The notes below the pieces were generated by a model. It did no database searches, was not told the DNA's origin, and saw only the letters and a list, made by a program, of their open reading frames with translations. Shown in pieces: positions 1-7,434 of a stretch of 64,000 nucleotides of DNA. The stretch is taken from assembly GCA_963846585.1 (NCBI GenBank), contig CAWJWO010000003.1, forward strand, positions 1 to 64,000. The letters are read 5' to 3'. The stretch is from JAAUTT01 sp963846585 (lineage in GTDB: Bacteria > Bacteroidota > Bacteroidia > Bacteroidales > JAAUTT01). Every line of letters begins with the position of its first letter. The first letter of the stretch is position 1. The position numbers and the translations under genes are program-made.

Positions 1-122
1 AAAAATCGGTCAAAATGACCACCTAAAGCCGGAGCAAAAGAACCACCCTATCGCCGGAGTAAACTGACCACCCCTGGCCGGACTAAATTAACCACCTTTC
101 GCCGGAGTGATTGACCACCCCT
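1..122 (+). repeat. IS21 left-end transposase-binding repeats
   Basis: Five related units follow each other. The core GCCGGA occurs at 28, 53, 77 and 101, and a diverged first copy (ATCGGT) at about 5. Each core is followed by a (T/A)GACCACC or AACCACC block, giving a 24-25 bp period. The same unit recurs inverted at the right end. Confidence 0.85.
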
Positions 123-199
123 TTTTAATTTGCTTTATTACCTTGATTTGTTGGGTTGAATGATTAACGTTGAAGGTATTATGTAAATACCAATCATTC

Positions 200-1753
200 A
201 TGTCTAACAATTTAATTATTATGAGTAAAGCAAGAAGTATTTTGAAGATGTACACCGAAGGTGTAAGTAAAAAATCAATCAGCGTCCGCACAGGAGCCAC
301 TAGAAACACAGTTAAGAAGTATATCCGGCAGTTTGGTGCCATGGATATTACATTGGCAGAAATTGAAGAACTAAGTGATACCCAATTGGAATCGCTTTTT
401 TCATCGCCTAAGCCTGAACCAGACAAAGATCAACGAATGGCAGACCTGTTAGCTTTCTTTCCATCAATGGAAAAGGCCCTAAAACGTAAGGGTATGACAC
501 GAGAAAAGCAATGGGAGCTATATTATCAAAAACATCCGGATGGATACCGGCGATCTCAGTTCAAGGAGCATTATAATCGTTGGCTTAAAAAAGTTAACTC
601 TTCAATGCATCAGGAACACAAGAGTGGAGACAAGATGTATGTAGACTATACAGGGGATAAACTTTCTTATGTGGATAATTCAACAGGAGAAGTAATTACA
701 GTGGAAGTTTTTGTTGCCATCCTGGGTGCAAGCCAGCTTACCTATGTAGAGGCGTCCATGACACAACGAAAGGAAGAATTTATCAGTTCATGCGAGAATT
801 CTCTGCATTATTTCGGTGGTATGCCATTGGCGATTGTTACCGACAATTTAAAATCAGCAGTGATCAAGAGTGACCGGTACGAACCTACACTCAACGAGAT
901 GTTCCGTGATTTTGTAGAACATTATCATATGACAGCTCTTCCGGCAGGTCCATATAAACCAAAACATAAAGCATTAGTAGAGGGAGCTGTCAAGATCATA
1001 TACCGGACTATTTTTAGCACGGTAAAACAAAGCATTTATCTGAGCTTAGCTGACCTTAATAAAGCAATTAGGGAATTACTCGAGGAACACAATAATAAAC
1101 TTCTCACAGGGCGTCCTTATAGCCGTCGACAATTGTTCGAAGAAATTGAAAAATCAGAACTTCAGGCACTACCTCAATACCGGTACCAGGCCAAACGGGA
1201 AAAAGTAGTTACTGTAATGAAAAATAACCATGTGTGCCTTGCAGAAGACAAGCATTATTACAGTGTTCCTTTTCGTTACATGGGAAAGAAGGTAACCATA
1301 CTTTACAATCAACAGCAAATTGAAGTTTATTACCGTTACGATTGCATAGCAACCCATATCAGGGATTATAAACTTTATGGTTATACAACGAACCCGGATC
1401 ACCTGGCATCCAAACACCAGTTTAAAAGCGACTGGACACCTGAGAATTTCATTCAGAGGGCAACCTTTATTGGCAACTACACCAGGGATTATATTGCCAG
1501 AATTCTTGAGATAAGACAACACCCCGAACAAGCCTATAAAACATGTCAGGGTATACTTAGTTTTGCTGTACGGGCAGGCAATGACCGATTAAACCGTGCC
1601 TGCCGCAGAGCATTATATTATGGAGACTTCAGTTATAATGCTATTCGCATCATACTCGAAAAACGTTTGGATATTGAACCTTTCGATATAGAAGATGAAA
1701 ACAAGAAAATGCCACCACACGGTAATGTCCGGGGAGGAGACTATTACAAATAA
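200..1753 (+). CDS. istA: IS21-family transposase IstA
   Basis: DDE transposase that cuts and joins the element ends with the help of IstB. An N-terminal helix-turn-helix region (KKSISVRTGATRNTVKKYI) comes first. The RNase H-like catalytic core follows, with D149 in MYVDYTGD, D215 in IVTDNLKS and E261 in KHKALVEGAVK, numbered from the ATG at 200. I prefer this ATG to the upstream one at 170 because family members generally begin with a short MxNx..MSK segment; 221 is another option. The reading frame is intact at 517 aa, a normal length. istB follows after 76 bp. Confidence 0.93.
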   Translation: MSNNLIIMSKARSILKMYTEGVSKKSISVRTGATRNTVKKYIRQFGAMDITLAEIEELSDTQLESLFSSPKPEPDKDQRMADLLAFFPSMEKALKRKGMTREKQWELYYQKHPDGYRRSQFKEHYNRWLKKVNSSMHQEHKSGDKMYVDYTGDKLSYVDNSTGEVITVEVFVAILGASQLTYVEASMTQRKEEFISSCENSLHYFGGMPLAIVTDNLKSAVIKSDRYEPTLNEMFRDFVEHYHMTALPAGPYKPKHKALVEGAVKIIYRTIFSTVKQSIYLSLADLNKAIRELLEEHNNKLLTGRPYSRRQLFEEIEKSELQALPQYRYQAKREKVVTVMKNNHVCLAEDKHYYSVPFRYMGKKVTILYNQQQIEVYYRYDCIATHIRDYKLYGYTTNPDHLASKHQFKSDWTPENFIQRATFIGNYTRDYIARILEIRQHPEQAYKTCQGILSFAVRAGNDRLNRACRRALYYGDFSYNAIRIILEKRLDIEPFDIEDENKKMPPHGNVRGGDYYK

Positions 1754-1829
1754 ATAATTTATCTAAAAGTCAGCTACGTCAAGAGCGTGGCTGACTTAAT
1801 CCTGGTATTAACATTTAAAACTAAAATTT

Positions 1830-2586
1830 ATGAATGAAAAAACATTGCAGTATCTAAAACAAATGAACTTCCATGGTATGGCCACAGCTTTCAAAACTAC
1901 CCTGGAAGATGGTCGTATGGCTAAGCTGACAGCTGACGAAATGGTCGCTTTCCTGGTTCAAGCGGAATGGGATTATCGTGATAATCGTCGTATTGAAAGA
2001 CATATAAATCAAGCCCGTTTTCGTTACAAGGCAAATATTGAACATATTGACTTTGATACTGACAGGAACCTTGATAAAAACCAAATCATGCGCTTTGCAG
2101 ATTGTAATTTTATTGACAAATCTGAAACTATAATCATTACCGGAAGTACAGGTATCGGAAAAAGCTTTATTGCTTCGGCCATTGGCAACCAGGCAGTGCA
2201 TGTTAGGTCATAAAGTTTTATATGCCAATACCACTAAGCTTTTCGCTAAACTAAAAATGTCCAAAGCTGATGGGTCATATATCAAAGAAATTGCACGAAT
2301 TGAAAAACAAGATTTATTAATCCTTGATGACTTTGGCATACAACCTTTAGATAATCAAAGCAGATCATCACTTATGGAAATTATTGAAGACCGACATGGT
2401 AAACGTTCAACAATTATTACAGCACAACTTCCGGTAATGAAATGGTATGAAATTATTGGCGAGCAAACTATTGCAGATGCTATATTAGATCGTATTGTCC
2501 ATCAGGCACATCGCATAGAACTTAACGGCGAGTCAATGAGAAAAAGAAATAGTAAAACATTATTATCCTTTGAAGAAACAAACTAA
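1830..2586 (+). pseudogene. istB: IS21 helper ATPase IstB, frameshifted
   Basis: AAA+ ATPase that assists IstA. The first part (1830-2213) holds the N-terminal region and Walker A (GSTGIGKS). The rest continues in another frame from about 2197 to 2586 and holds Walker B (LLILDDFG) and the C-terminus. The break is at GGCAACCAGGCAGTGCATG: removing one G near 2196 restores an ACMLGHKV segment and a ~251-aa protein, the normal length. It reads as a single-base insertion rather than programmed frameshifting, because no slippery run is present. A sequencing error cannot be excluded. Confidence 0.85.
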
Positions 2587-2649
2587 AAAAATATATTTGT
2601 ATAATAACCCTCCAAATTAGGGTAAAATTTAAGCAAAAAAGGACGTTAA

Positions 2650-2728
2650 CTTTGGGGTGGTCTTTTCTACCGGCGAAGCATGGTCTTTCAAAATCGGCGA
2701 AAGGTGGTCAATATGTCCGATTTTTCCA
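2650..2728 (-). repeat. IS21 right-end inverted terminal repeats
   Basis: Three units (GGGGTGGTCTTTTCTACCGGC, a GCATGGTC...CGGC copy, and an AGGTGGTCA...CCGATTTTT copy) are inverted copies of the left-end units. The outermost, at 2703-2725, pairs with window bases 1-23 with few mismatches. Confidence 0.83.
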
Positions 2729-2730
2729 CC

Positions 2731-2808
2731 TGGAAAGGAAAAAATGATTTTCCGAAAAATGACAGATGGGAAATTATTATTAATACGGATATTGAAATTG
2801 ACGAATGA
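2731..2808 (+). pseudogene. 3' remnant of a gene interrupted by the IS21 element
   Basis: Directly after the IS tip a frame is open for 25 codons (ending ...INTDIEIDE, then TGA at 2806-2808). Its stop overlaps the ATG of the nucleotidyltransferase gene in an ATGA arrangement (2805-2808), the coupling typical of a two-gene operon. This is best read as the tail of an upstream partner gene cut off by the insertion. In AbiE-type systems the upstream gene is the antitoxin; that identity is inferred from position only, and the tail is too short to assign to a family. Confidence 0.5.
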
Positions 2809-3599
2809 TACCAGCAAACGAAATAAAAGCCTGGAGTAATATTGTACCCTGGATAACAGATGAACAAGTTGAACAGGATTTGGTCATTTGCCGTTCATTA
2901 GTAGAAATTTTCTCAAATGAATTTTTGGCCGAGAACCTTGTATTCAGAGGAGGTACAGCTTTACATAAGTTGTTCCTGTCCCCACAACTCAGATATTCAG
3001 AAGATATCGACCTGGTACAAAAGAAAGCAGGCCCTATTAAGGATATTATAAAACAATTGCGGTTATGTTTAGCATTTTTATGAGAACCAATTATTAAACA
3101 AAAAGCTAATAATAATACCATTTTATTCAGGTTTGAATCTGAAAATATAACTCCAATATCATTGAGGTTAAAAATAGAAATAAACTGTCGGGAATATTTT
3201 TCAGTTTTAGGATATATATTTAAAGAATTACAAATCGAAACAGGTTGGTTTAATGGTTCCTGTAATATCCCTACCTACTATTTGGAAGAAATGCTTGGTA
3301 CTAAAATCCGGGCCTTATATCAGCGTAAAAAAGACCGTGATTTATATGATTTGTACAAAGCTCATACAATGGCAAAACTTAACATCAATCAAATTTCCGA
3401 CTGCTATAATGAGTACATAAATTTCGCAGTCGATAATCCTCCAACTAAAAAGCAGTACTTACAAAACATGGAATTGAAAATGAAAGACAAGGAATTTCTG
3501 GGTGATACGGTTTCATTGCTTCGTGTTGGAGATGAGTTTGATTATAATACAGCTTATGAATTGGTTAAAGCTGAAATTCTGGATAGAATCTGGCAATAA
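2805..3599 (+). pseudogene. AbiEii/AbiGii-type nucleotidyltransferase toxin with an in-frame stop
   Basis: The N-terminal part (2805-3083) has the nucleotidyltransferase signature GGTALHKLF followed by RYSEDIDLV, as in AbiEii toxins of type IV toxin-antitoxin/abortive-infection systems. A TGA at 3081-3083 ends the frame, but the same frame stays open from 3084 to the stop at 3599 and carries the family's C-terminal half (KIRALYQRKKDRDLYDLY). The joined frame is 264 codons, about normal. TTTTTATGAGAACCA differs by one base from a Leu-Gly-Glu-Pro reading, so a GGA-to-TGA change is the simplest explanation. Other genes in the window use TGA as an ordinary stop, so recoding is unlikely. An internal restart might still produce a C-terminal fragment. 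Confidence 0.85.
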
Positions 3600-3608
3600 A
3601 AAACTTTG

Positions 3609-3633
3609 AATTGTCCGAAAAAATCGGACAATT
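3609..3633 (+). terminator. hairpin after the nucleotidyltransferase gene
   Basis: AATTGTCCGA and TCGGACAATT form a perfect 10-bp stem around a 5-A loop, starting 10 bp after the stop at 3599. There is no long U-run, so it is a candidate terminator or processing hairpin. Confidence 0.5.
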
Positions 3634-3756
3634 GAATATAGCAGAGGTTGGTAATTGAGTATTTCCAATTAGGTAAGCTTAAATGGTTTGTGGCAATTTT
3701 TTGAAGAACAGTCAGACGAAATTATTAATGAATTAATGAGGCACTGGCAGCAAAAA

Positions 3757-3876
3757 TGTCTGAACCGGGATTTTTGTGATTTCTTGGATATTGTGATTTT
3801 GCTTAACCAATAAAAAGTTTAAGCCCTGATTATTAAATCCCAAAATCCTTTAATCCAAAAAATCACAGTTCTGACA
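3757..3876. repeat. imperfect inverted repeat in a ~400-bp gap
   Basis: TGTCTGAAC near 3757 pairs with GTTCAGACA-like bases at 3868-3876, and between them lie related GGATTTTTGTGATT / AATCACAGTT and GGATATTGTGATTTT segments. This resembles a degenerate interspersed palindrome. The remainder of 3600-4005 is AT-rich with no supportable gene; the promoter of the next gene probably lies in its last 150 bp but I cannot pick out its boxes. Confidence 0.4.
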
Positions 3877-4005
3877 TAATAGGTTGTTTAAATAATCCTT
3901 TCGCGAAAATGGCGGAAACAGCTAAAATTTAATATTCCCGAAATTTTTCCATAAATGTTGTAACTTGCTTGTTAAGATTAAAAATTTTTTGATAAAAAAT
4001 AACTA

Positions 4006-5256
4006 ATGAAGCTTTCAAAATATTCAATAGGTATCGGCGACAGATTTGGCCATGAAGCAAAGGCCCAACTTAAAGCGATAATTGATGCGAACGATAAATT
4101 AATAATTATTACTCCGGTTTGGAATAAATCATTTAGAGAACATAACATTATTCATACAAAGCCATCAGATACCCGAATGGCTGCCAATAAAGCCGTACAG
4201 GAGCTCAACTGGAGAGAACAGTTTTTTGTAGATGCTGACCACATTAATATGTCAAATGTTGCTGAATTTATTTATCATTCTGATTTCTTTACAATTGATG
4301 TTGCAGATTTTATTGGCAAAAAACCTGATGACGGGAAATTAAAAAAATCTATAAAACAGAATTCCGGGTTTATCGGAGAGTTAAACATTCCAAAAATTTC
4401 ACAGCCGTTTATATTAGCTGAAAAGGAATTAGAGAACATAATACAAAAATATTTGTCTGCAATTACAGAAGCAGGCAAGATTTACCGCTTTATTGAAGGA
4501 AAGAAGGGTATCAATAATTTTATAACAGAAATTTCAATTGATGAAGTTCTTGAACCTCAATCTCCAATTGAATTATTAATAATTCTTTCATTATTGTCAA
4601 AAGAAAAAATTCCAGTTCAAACAATAGCTCCACGGTTTACAGGCCGATTCAATAAAGGAGTTGATTATGTTGGTGAAATATCCAAGTTTGAAAAAGAATT
4701 TGAAGAAGATATTTTAATTATCGATTATGCCATTAAAAAATTTAGTTTACCTGATAACCTCAAATTAAGCATACATTCCGGTAGTGATAAATTTTCAATT
4801 TATCCGGTAATTAAAAGGATCATGTATAAGCACGATAAAGGAATTCATCTTAAAACAGCCGGTACAACCTGGCTTGAAGAAGTGATTGGACTGGCTGTGG
4901 CAAGTTCAGAATCATTAGAGTTGGTGAAAAAAATTTATAATGAAGCACTTTCACGCATGAACGAACTTTGCGCACCTTATGCTCAGGTTATTGATATTGA
5001 CATAAAAAAATTACCATTAGTAAATGAAGTTAAGCTTTGGAGTGGTGAAAAATTTGCAAACACTTTGCGACATATTCCCGGCCAACCGGATTACAATCCT
5101 GATTTTCGCCAGTTAATTCATGTTGGTTATAAAGTTGCTGTTGAGCATGGAGATCAATTCAAATCATTTCTTTGCAAGTATTCAGATATTATTGAAAAAC
5201 AGGTTTATGAGAATATTTATGTAAGACATTTATGCAGATTATTTAACATTAAATAG
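4006..5256 (+). CDS. tagaturonate/fructuronate epimerase-like protein (UxaE family)
   Basis: A 416-aa cytoplasmic protein resembling the tagaturonate epimerase family, metal-dependent enzymes that interconvert tagaturonate and fructuronate in hexuronate catabolism. Family-like segments are IHSGSDKFSIYP near residue 258 and HLKTAGTTWLEE near 285, with conserved His/Asp positions that could bind metal. Length fits the family. It stands alone with no other uronate genes beside it, although a glycan-degradation operon lies 2 kb away. Identification is from recognised motifs, not an alignment, so related sugar-phosphate epimerases remain possible. Confidence 0.6.
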   Translation: MKLSKYSIGIGDRFGHEAKAQLKAIIDANDKLIIITPVWNKSFREHNIIHTKPSDTRMAANKAVQELNWREQFFVDADHINMSNVAEFIYHSDFFTIDVADFIGKKPDDGKLKKSIKQNSGFIGELNIPKISQPFILAEKELENIIQKYLSAITEAGKIYRFIEGKKGINNFITEISIDEVLEPQSPIELLIILSLLSKEKIPVQTIAPRFTGRFNKGVDYVGEISKFEKEFEEDILIIDYAIKKFSLPDNLKLSIHSGSDKFSIYPVIKRIMYKHDKGIHLKTAGTTWLEEVIGLAVASSESLELVKKIYNEALSRMNELCAPYAQVIDIDIKKLPLVNEVKLWSGEKFANTLRHIPGQPDYNPDFRQLIHVGYKVAVEHGDQFKSFLCKYSDIIEKQVYENIYVRHLCRLFNIK

Positions 5257-5264
5257 AAATTACA

Positions 5265-5366
5265 ATGGTTAAAAAAATGTTCTTTGCTATAAATAAAATT
5301 ATTCTGGCAGGAGTAATTATCATGTTATCAGGCATACGGTATCTGGTTTTTCAAACTAATAAATGA
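5265..5366 (+). CDS. possible 33-aa single-span membrane peptide
   Basis: An ATG 8 bp after the preceding stop opens 33 codons: a basic start (MVKKMFFAINK), then one hydrophobic stretch (IILAGVIIMLSG) and a short polar end. Tight spacing suggests co-transcription with the epimerase gene. Nothing else supports it and no family is recognised; it could equally be chance. Confidence 0.35.
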   Translation: MVKKMFFAINKIILAGVIIMLSGIRYLVFQTNK

Positions 5367-5388
5367 AGTATTGGATATTCCAGAATTC

Positions 5389-6588
5389 TCATTTTAAAAG
5401 TACTATTATTTTAGTTGTGGCAAACACGGCATTATTCATATTTAATTGAAGCAAATAAGTTCCATTGGATATATTTTCAGGTAATTGCAACACTCCGGTA
5501 TTGTTATTTATATTGTACCGCATAATTTCCTGTCCGTTTATCTGAATAAGATTGATAAAACTATTGGAAGGAATATCGGTCGTACTTATTTCATAATTAA
5601 AGGTATTACTATTTAACGGATTAGGTGATGTTCGAAAAATCACATTCTGGTTATTCATAACGGTATTAATATCTGTAAAATCGCTTAAAATATGTATATC
5701 CATTAAAACAGATGTATCAGGTTCCAATGTAAAGTTCAGGGAATCTATGTTAGCGTTGTTTATTATGCCGATAACTCCGCAAGCATTATTCCCACAAATA
5801 TTGATTGTGCCAAAATGATATATTAATGACAATAATTTGGCAGAATAAGAACCATCGTTATTAACAATAAAAGTATCCGGAAAAATATAACTTGTATTTA
5901 AACACCAGCAATAAGACCAGGCTAAAAATGGGTTTATTGATAATGAAACGTTAGTAATTAGTTTATTGAATTCATTATATACATGTCCATGAATACTTCC
6001 CCGGGTATTGCCCGATGAATCGGCAATACAATTTACCATTTCCTGTAACAGGGGAGATATTTGAAAATTAGATATACCTGGAACAATCGATTGTCCATTT
6101 CGTGGTTTAGGTATTGTTGCATTTCTATAATTTCCGAATACGAATTGATCGCCTTGATATCTATTTACAATACCATTTATTATAATAGTATCTATTGAAT
6201 TTGAATAAAATAAAATAGTAACTGAATCTCCTTCAGGTTTAATAATTACATTGGAACTCAGGCTGTCATAATTTAAAGTAAAACTGTAAGGTATAGTTTG
6301 TGCATTTTTGATATATTTTTTACAGATTGACTTTCCTGTTGAAGAACATACCAACACACTATCAGGAGGGATGGTATCACGATTACTGGAAATATTAATT
6401 ACCCAATGCTGATTTTTATCAAAGAAGAATTTATTAACAGAATAATATGGAAGAAGTATAACCGGAATAGCTGCACATTCCAGGGTGGAATCCTGCACAG
6501 CTGCATTTGAGACAAGTGAGAATAAGATAAAAGCAAATGATGCATAAATTTTTTTAATGGTTATTCTTTTTTGATTAAAGGTATTCAT
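5389..6588 (-). CDS. secreted protein with a T9SS type A sorting domain
   Basis: A signal peptide (MNTFNQKRITIKKIYASFAF..., cleavage near SNAA) is followed by a long Thr/Ser/Asn-rich region. A possible regulatory-like beta-sandwich (SIHGHVYNEFNK, about residues 190-290) comes next, then a C-terminal ~80-residue sorting domain (TSPNPLNSNTFNYEI ... GQEIMRYN ... GTYLLQL). T9SS carries such proteins across the outer membrane and removes the tail. The start is set at 6588 (399 aa), not 6612, because a candidate ECF promoter at 6614-6639 would start transcription near 6607, downstream of the earlier ATG. No enzymatic motif was recognised. Confidence 0.8.
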   Translation of the reverse strand: MNTFNQKRITIKKIYASFAFILFSLVSNAAVQDSTLECAAIPVILLPYYSVNKFFFDKNQHWVINISSNRDTIPPDSVLVCSSTGKSICKKYIKNAQTIPYSFTLNYDSLSSNVIIKPEGDSVTILFYSNSIDTIIINGIVNRYQGDQFVFGNYRNATIPKPRNGQSIVPGISNFQISPLLQEMVNCIADSSGNTRGSIHGHVYNEFNKLITNVSLSINPFLAWSYCWCLNTSYIFPDTFIVNNDGSYSAKLLSLIYHFGTINICGNNACGVIGIINNANIDSLNFTLEPDTSVLMDIHILSDFTDINTVMNNQNVIFRTSPNPLNSNTFNYEISTTDIPSNSFINLIQINGQEIMRYNINNNTGVLQLPENISNGTYLLQLNMNNAVFATTKIIVLLK

Positions 6589-6613
6589 GGCTTTTATTTT
6601 TAGTACATACATT

Positions 6614-6639
6614 AGATGTAAAAATTGTAAAATGGTTGC
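6614..6639 (-). promoter_or_regulatory. candidate ECF sigma promoter of the T9SS gene
   Basis: On the minus strand CGCAACC is followed after 15 nt by CATCT, the same boxes and spacing found at 55336-55361, 57368-57393 and 63647-63672. The predicted transcript starts near 6607, about 20 nt before the ATG at 6588. The rest of 6640-7061 is AT-rich and holds no supportable gene on either strand. Confidence 0.65.
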
Positions 6640-6904
6640 GTTCTATAAAATAAAAAACCAAATTGCCTTTAATATTCCAAATTGCACTTTTAACTCCTGC
6701 TTCAATTCCCCATGTCAGTCCAAAATAATTTGACATTAAAATATTCATTGAGTTTTTTTTAGCATAACAGCATAATAAATTATGTGCTCCATGCATCCCT
6801 TTTATGTATTTTGAACTAATGTTATAATTAAACACTTACAATAGATAAAGTCCCTGAAATCATTTTTAAAATTCCGGTAACGCGATTTACCCGGTAAGCG
6901 CCTG

Positions 6905-6937
6905 TTTGATTAAATTTACATATTATTAATTAATTTG
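6905..6937 (+). promoter_or_regulatory. weak candidate housekeeping promoter
   Basis: TTTG at 6905-6908 and TAATTTG(C) at 6931-6937 resemble the Bacteroidota -33/-7 boxes. The 22-nt spacer is slightly long and the leader to the ATG at 7062 would be about 120 nt. Confidence 0.3.
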
Positions 6938-7061
6938 CTAAATATCTGTTTTACTGTAATTATAAATTTTAATTACATATGAACAAACAAACATATTAAT
7001 TCGTTATTTTAAAAGGGCATTACTAAATTACTTTATATTTAATACTTTAAGGAGGTAAATT

Positions 7062-7427
7062 ATGAATATTATATTATGGGTTCTTCAAATTCTTCTCGCC
7101 TTGCATACCATCATGGGTGCGGTGTGGAAGTTTTCCAATTCTGAGCAAACTGTGTCTGCACTTAAAGCTATTCCACATGGAGGTTGGCTTGCGATGGGTG
7201 TCATTGAATTGCTTTGCAGCCTGGGCCTGATACTCCCGGCAATTAATAAGAACTTTGCCGTCCTGGCACCGGTTGCTGCAATTTTGATAGCCGCAGAAAT
7301 GCTGCTCTTTTCAGGGTTGCTGATTTTTTCAGGTGACAAGAATTACAGCCACATGATTTATTGGCTTGTTGTAGCTGCTATATGCGTGTTTATTGCTTAC
7401 GGCAGGTTTGTATTAAAGCCATTATAG
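7062..7427 (+). CDS. DoxX-like small membrane protein
   Basis: A 121-aa protein with four hydrophobic segments (about residues 3-20, 43-60, 68-90 and 98-115) and the DoxX-like pattern of a short soluble loop (KFSNSEQTVSALKAIPHGGWLAMGVIELLCSLGLILP). Family members sit in the cytoplasmic membrane and several have been linked to redox or oxidative-stress functions; the substrate is unknown. An AAGGAGG ribosome-binding site at 7049-7055, six bases before the ATG, is unusually strong for this phylum, where Shine-Dalgarno sites are generally weak. It converges with the glycan operon, whose last gene ends 7 bp away. Confidence 0.75.
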   Translation: MNIILWVLQILLALHTIMGAVWKFSNSEQTVSALKAIPHGGWLAMGVIELLCSLGLILPAINKNFAVLAPVAAILIAAEMLLFSGLLIFSGDKNYSHMIYWLVVAAICVFIAYGRFVLKPL

Positions 7428-7434
7428 CAATAAA

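Larger units (their letters stand above)
1..2728 (+). mobile_element. IS21-family insertion sequence, left tip at window edge
   Basis: The element carries istA and istB in the usual order between two sets of inverted terminal repeats. The first bases of the window (AAAAATCGG then a TGACCACC block) match the reverse complement of 2703-2725, so the left tip lies at or just before base 1 and the right tip at about 2725-2728. Beyond it an unrelated reading frame resumes at 2731. Each end has several copies of a ~24-bp unit (CGCCGGAGT...GACCACC), as is known for IS21 transposase-binding sites. No target duplication can be checked because the left flank is missing. istB is frameshifted, so this copy is probably not autonomous. 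Confidence 0.88.

Noticed and set aside
1169..1531. Minus-strand ORF inside istA
   Set aside because: Shadow of the transposase frame with no independent support.
3081..3083. TGA read as glycine (alternative genetic code)
   Set aside because: A Gly would fit this site, but many clearly complete genes in the window end with TGA, so it is an ordinary nonsense codon.
6575..6835. 86-aa minus-strand ORF upstream of the T9SS gene
   Set aside because: It overlaps the T9SS gene start, has no family features, and a candidate promoter lies within it.
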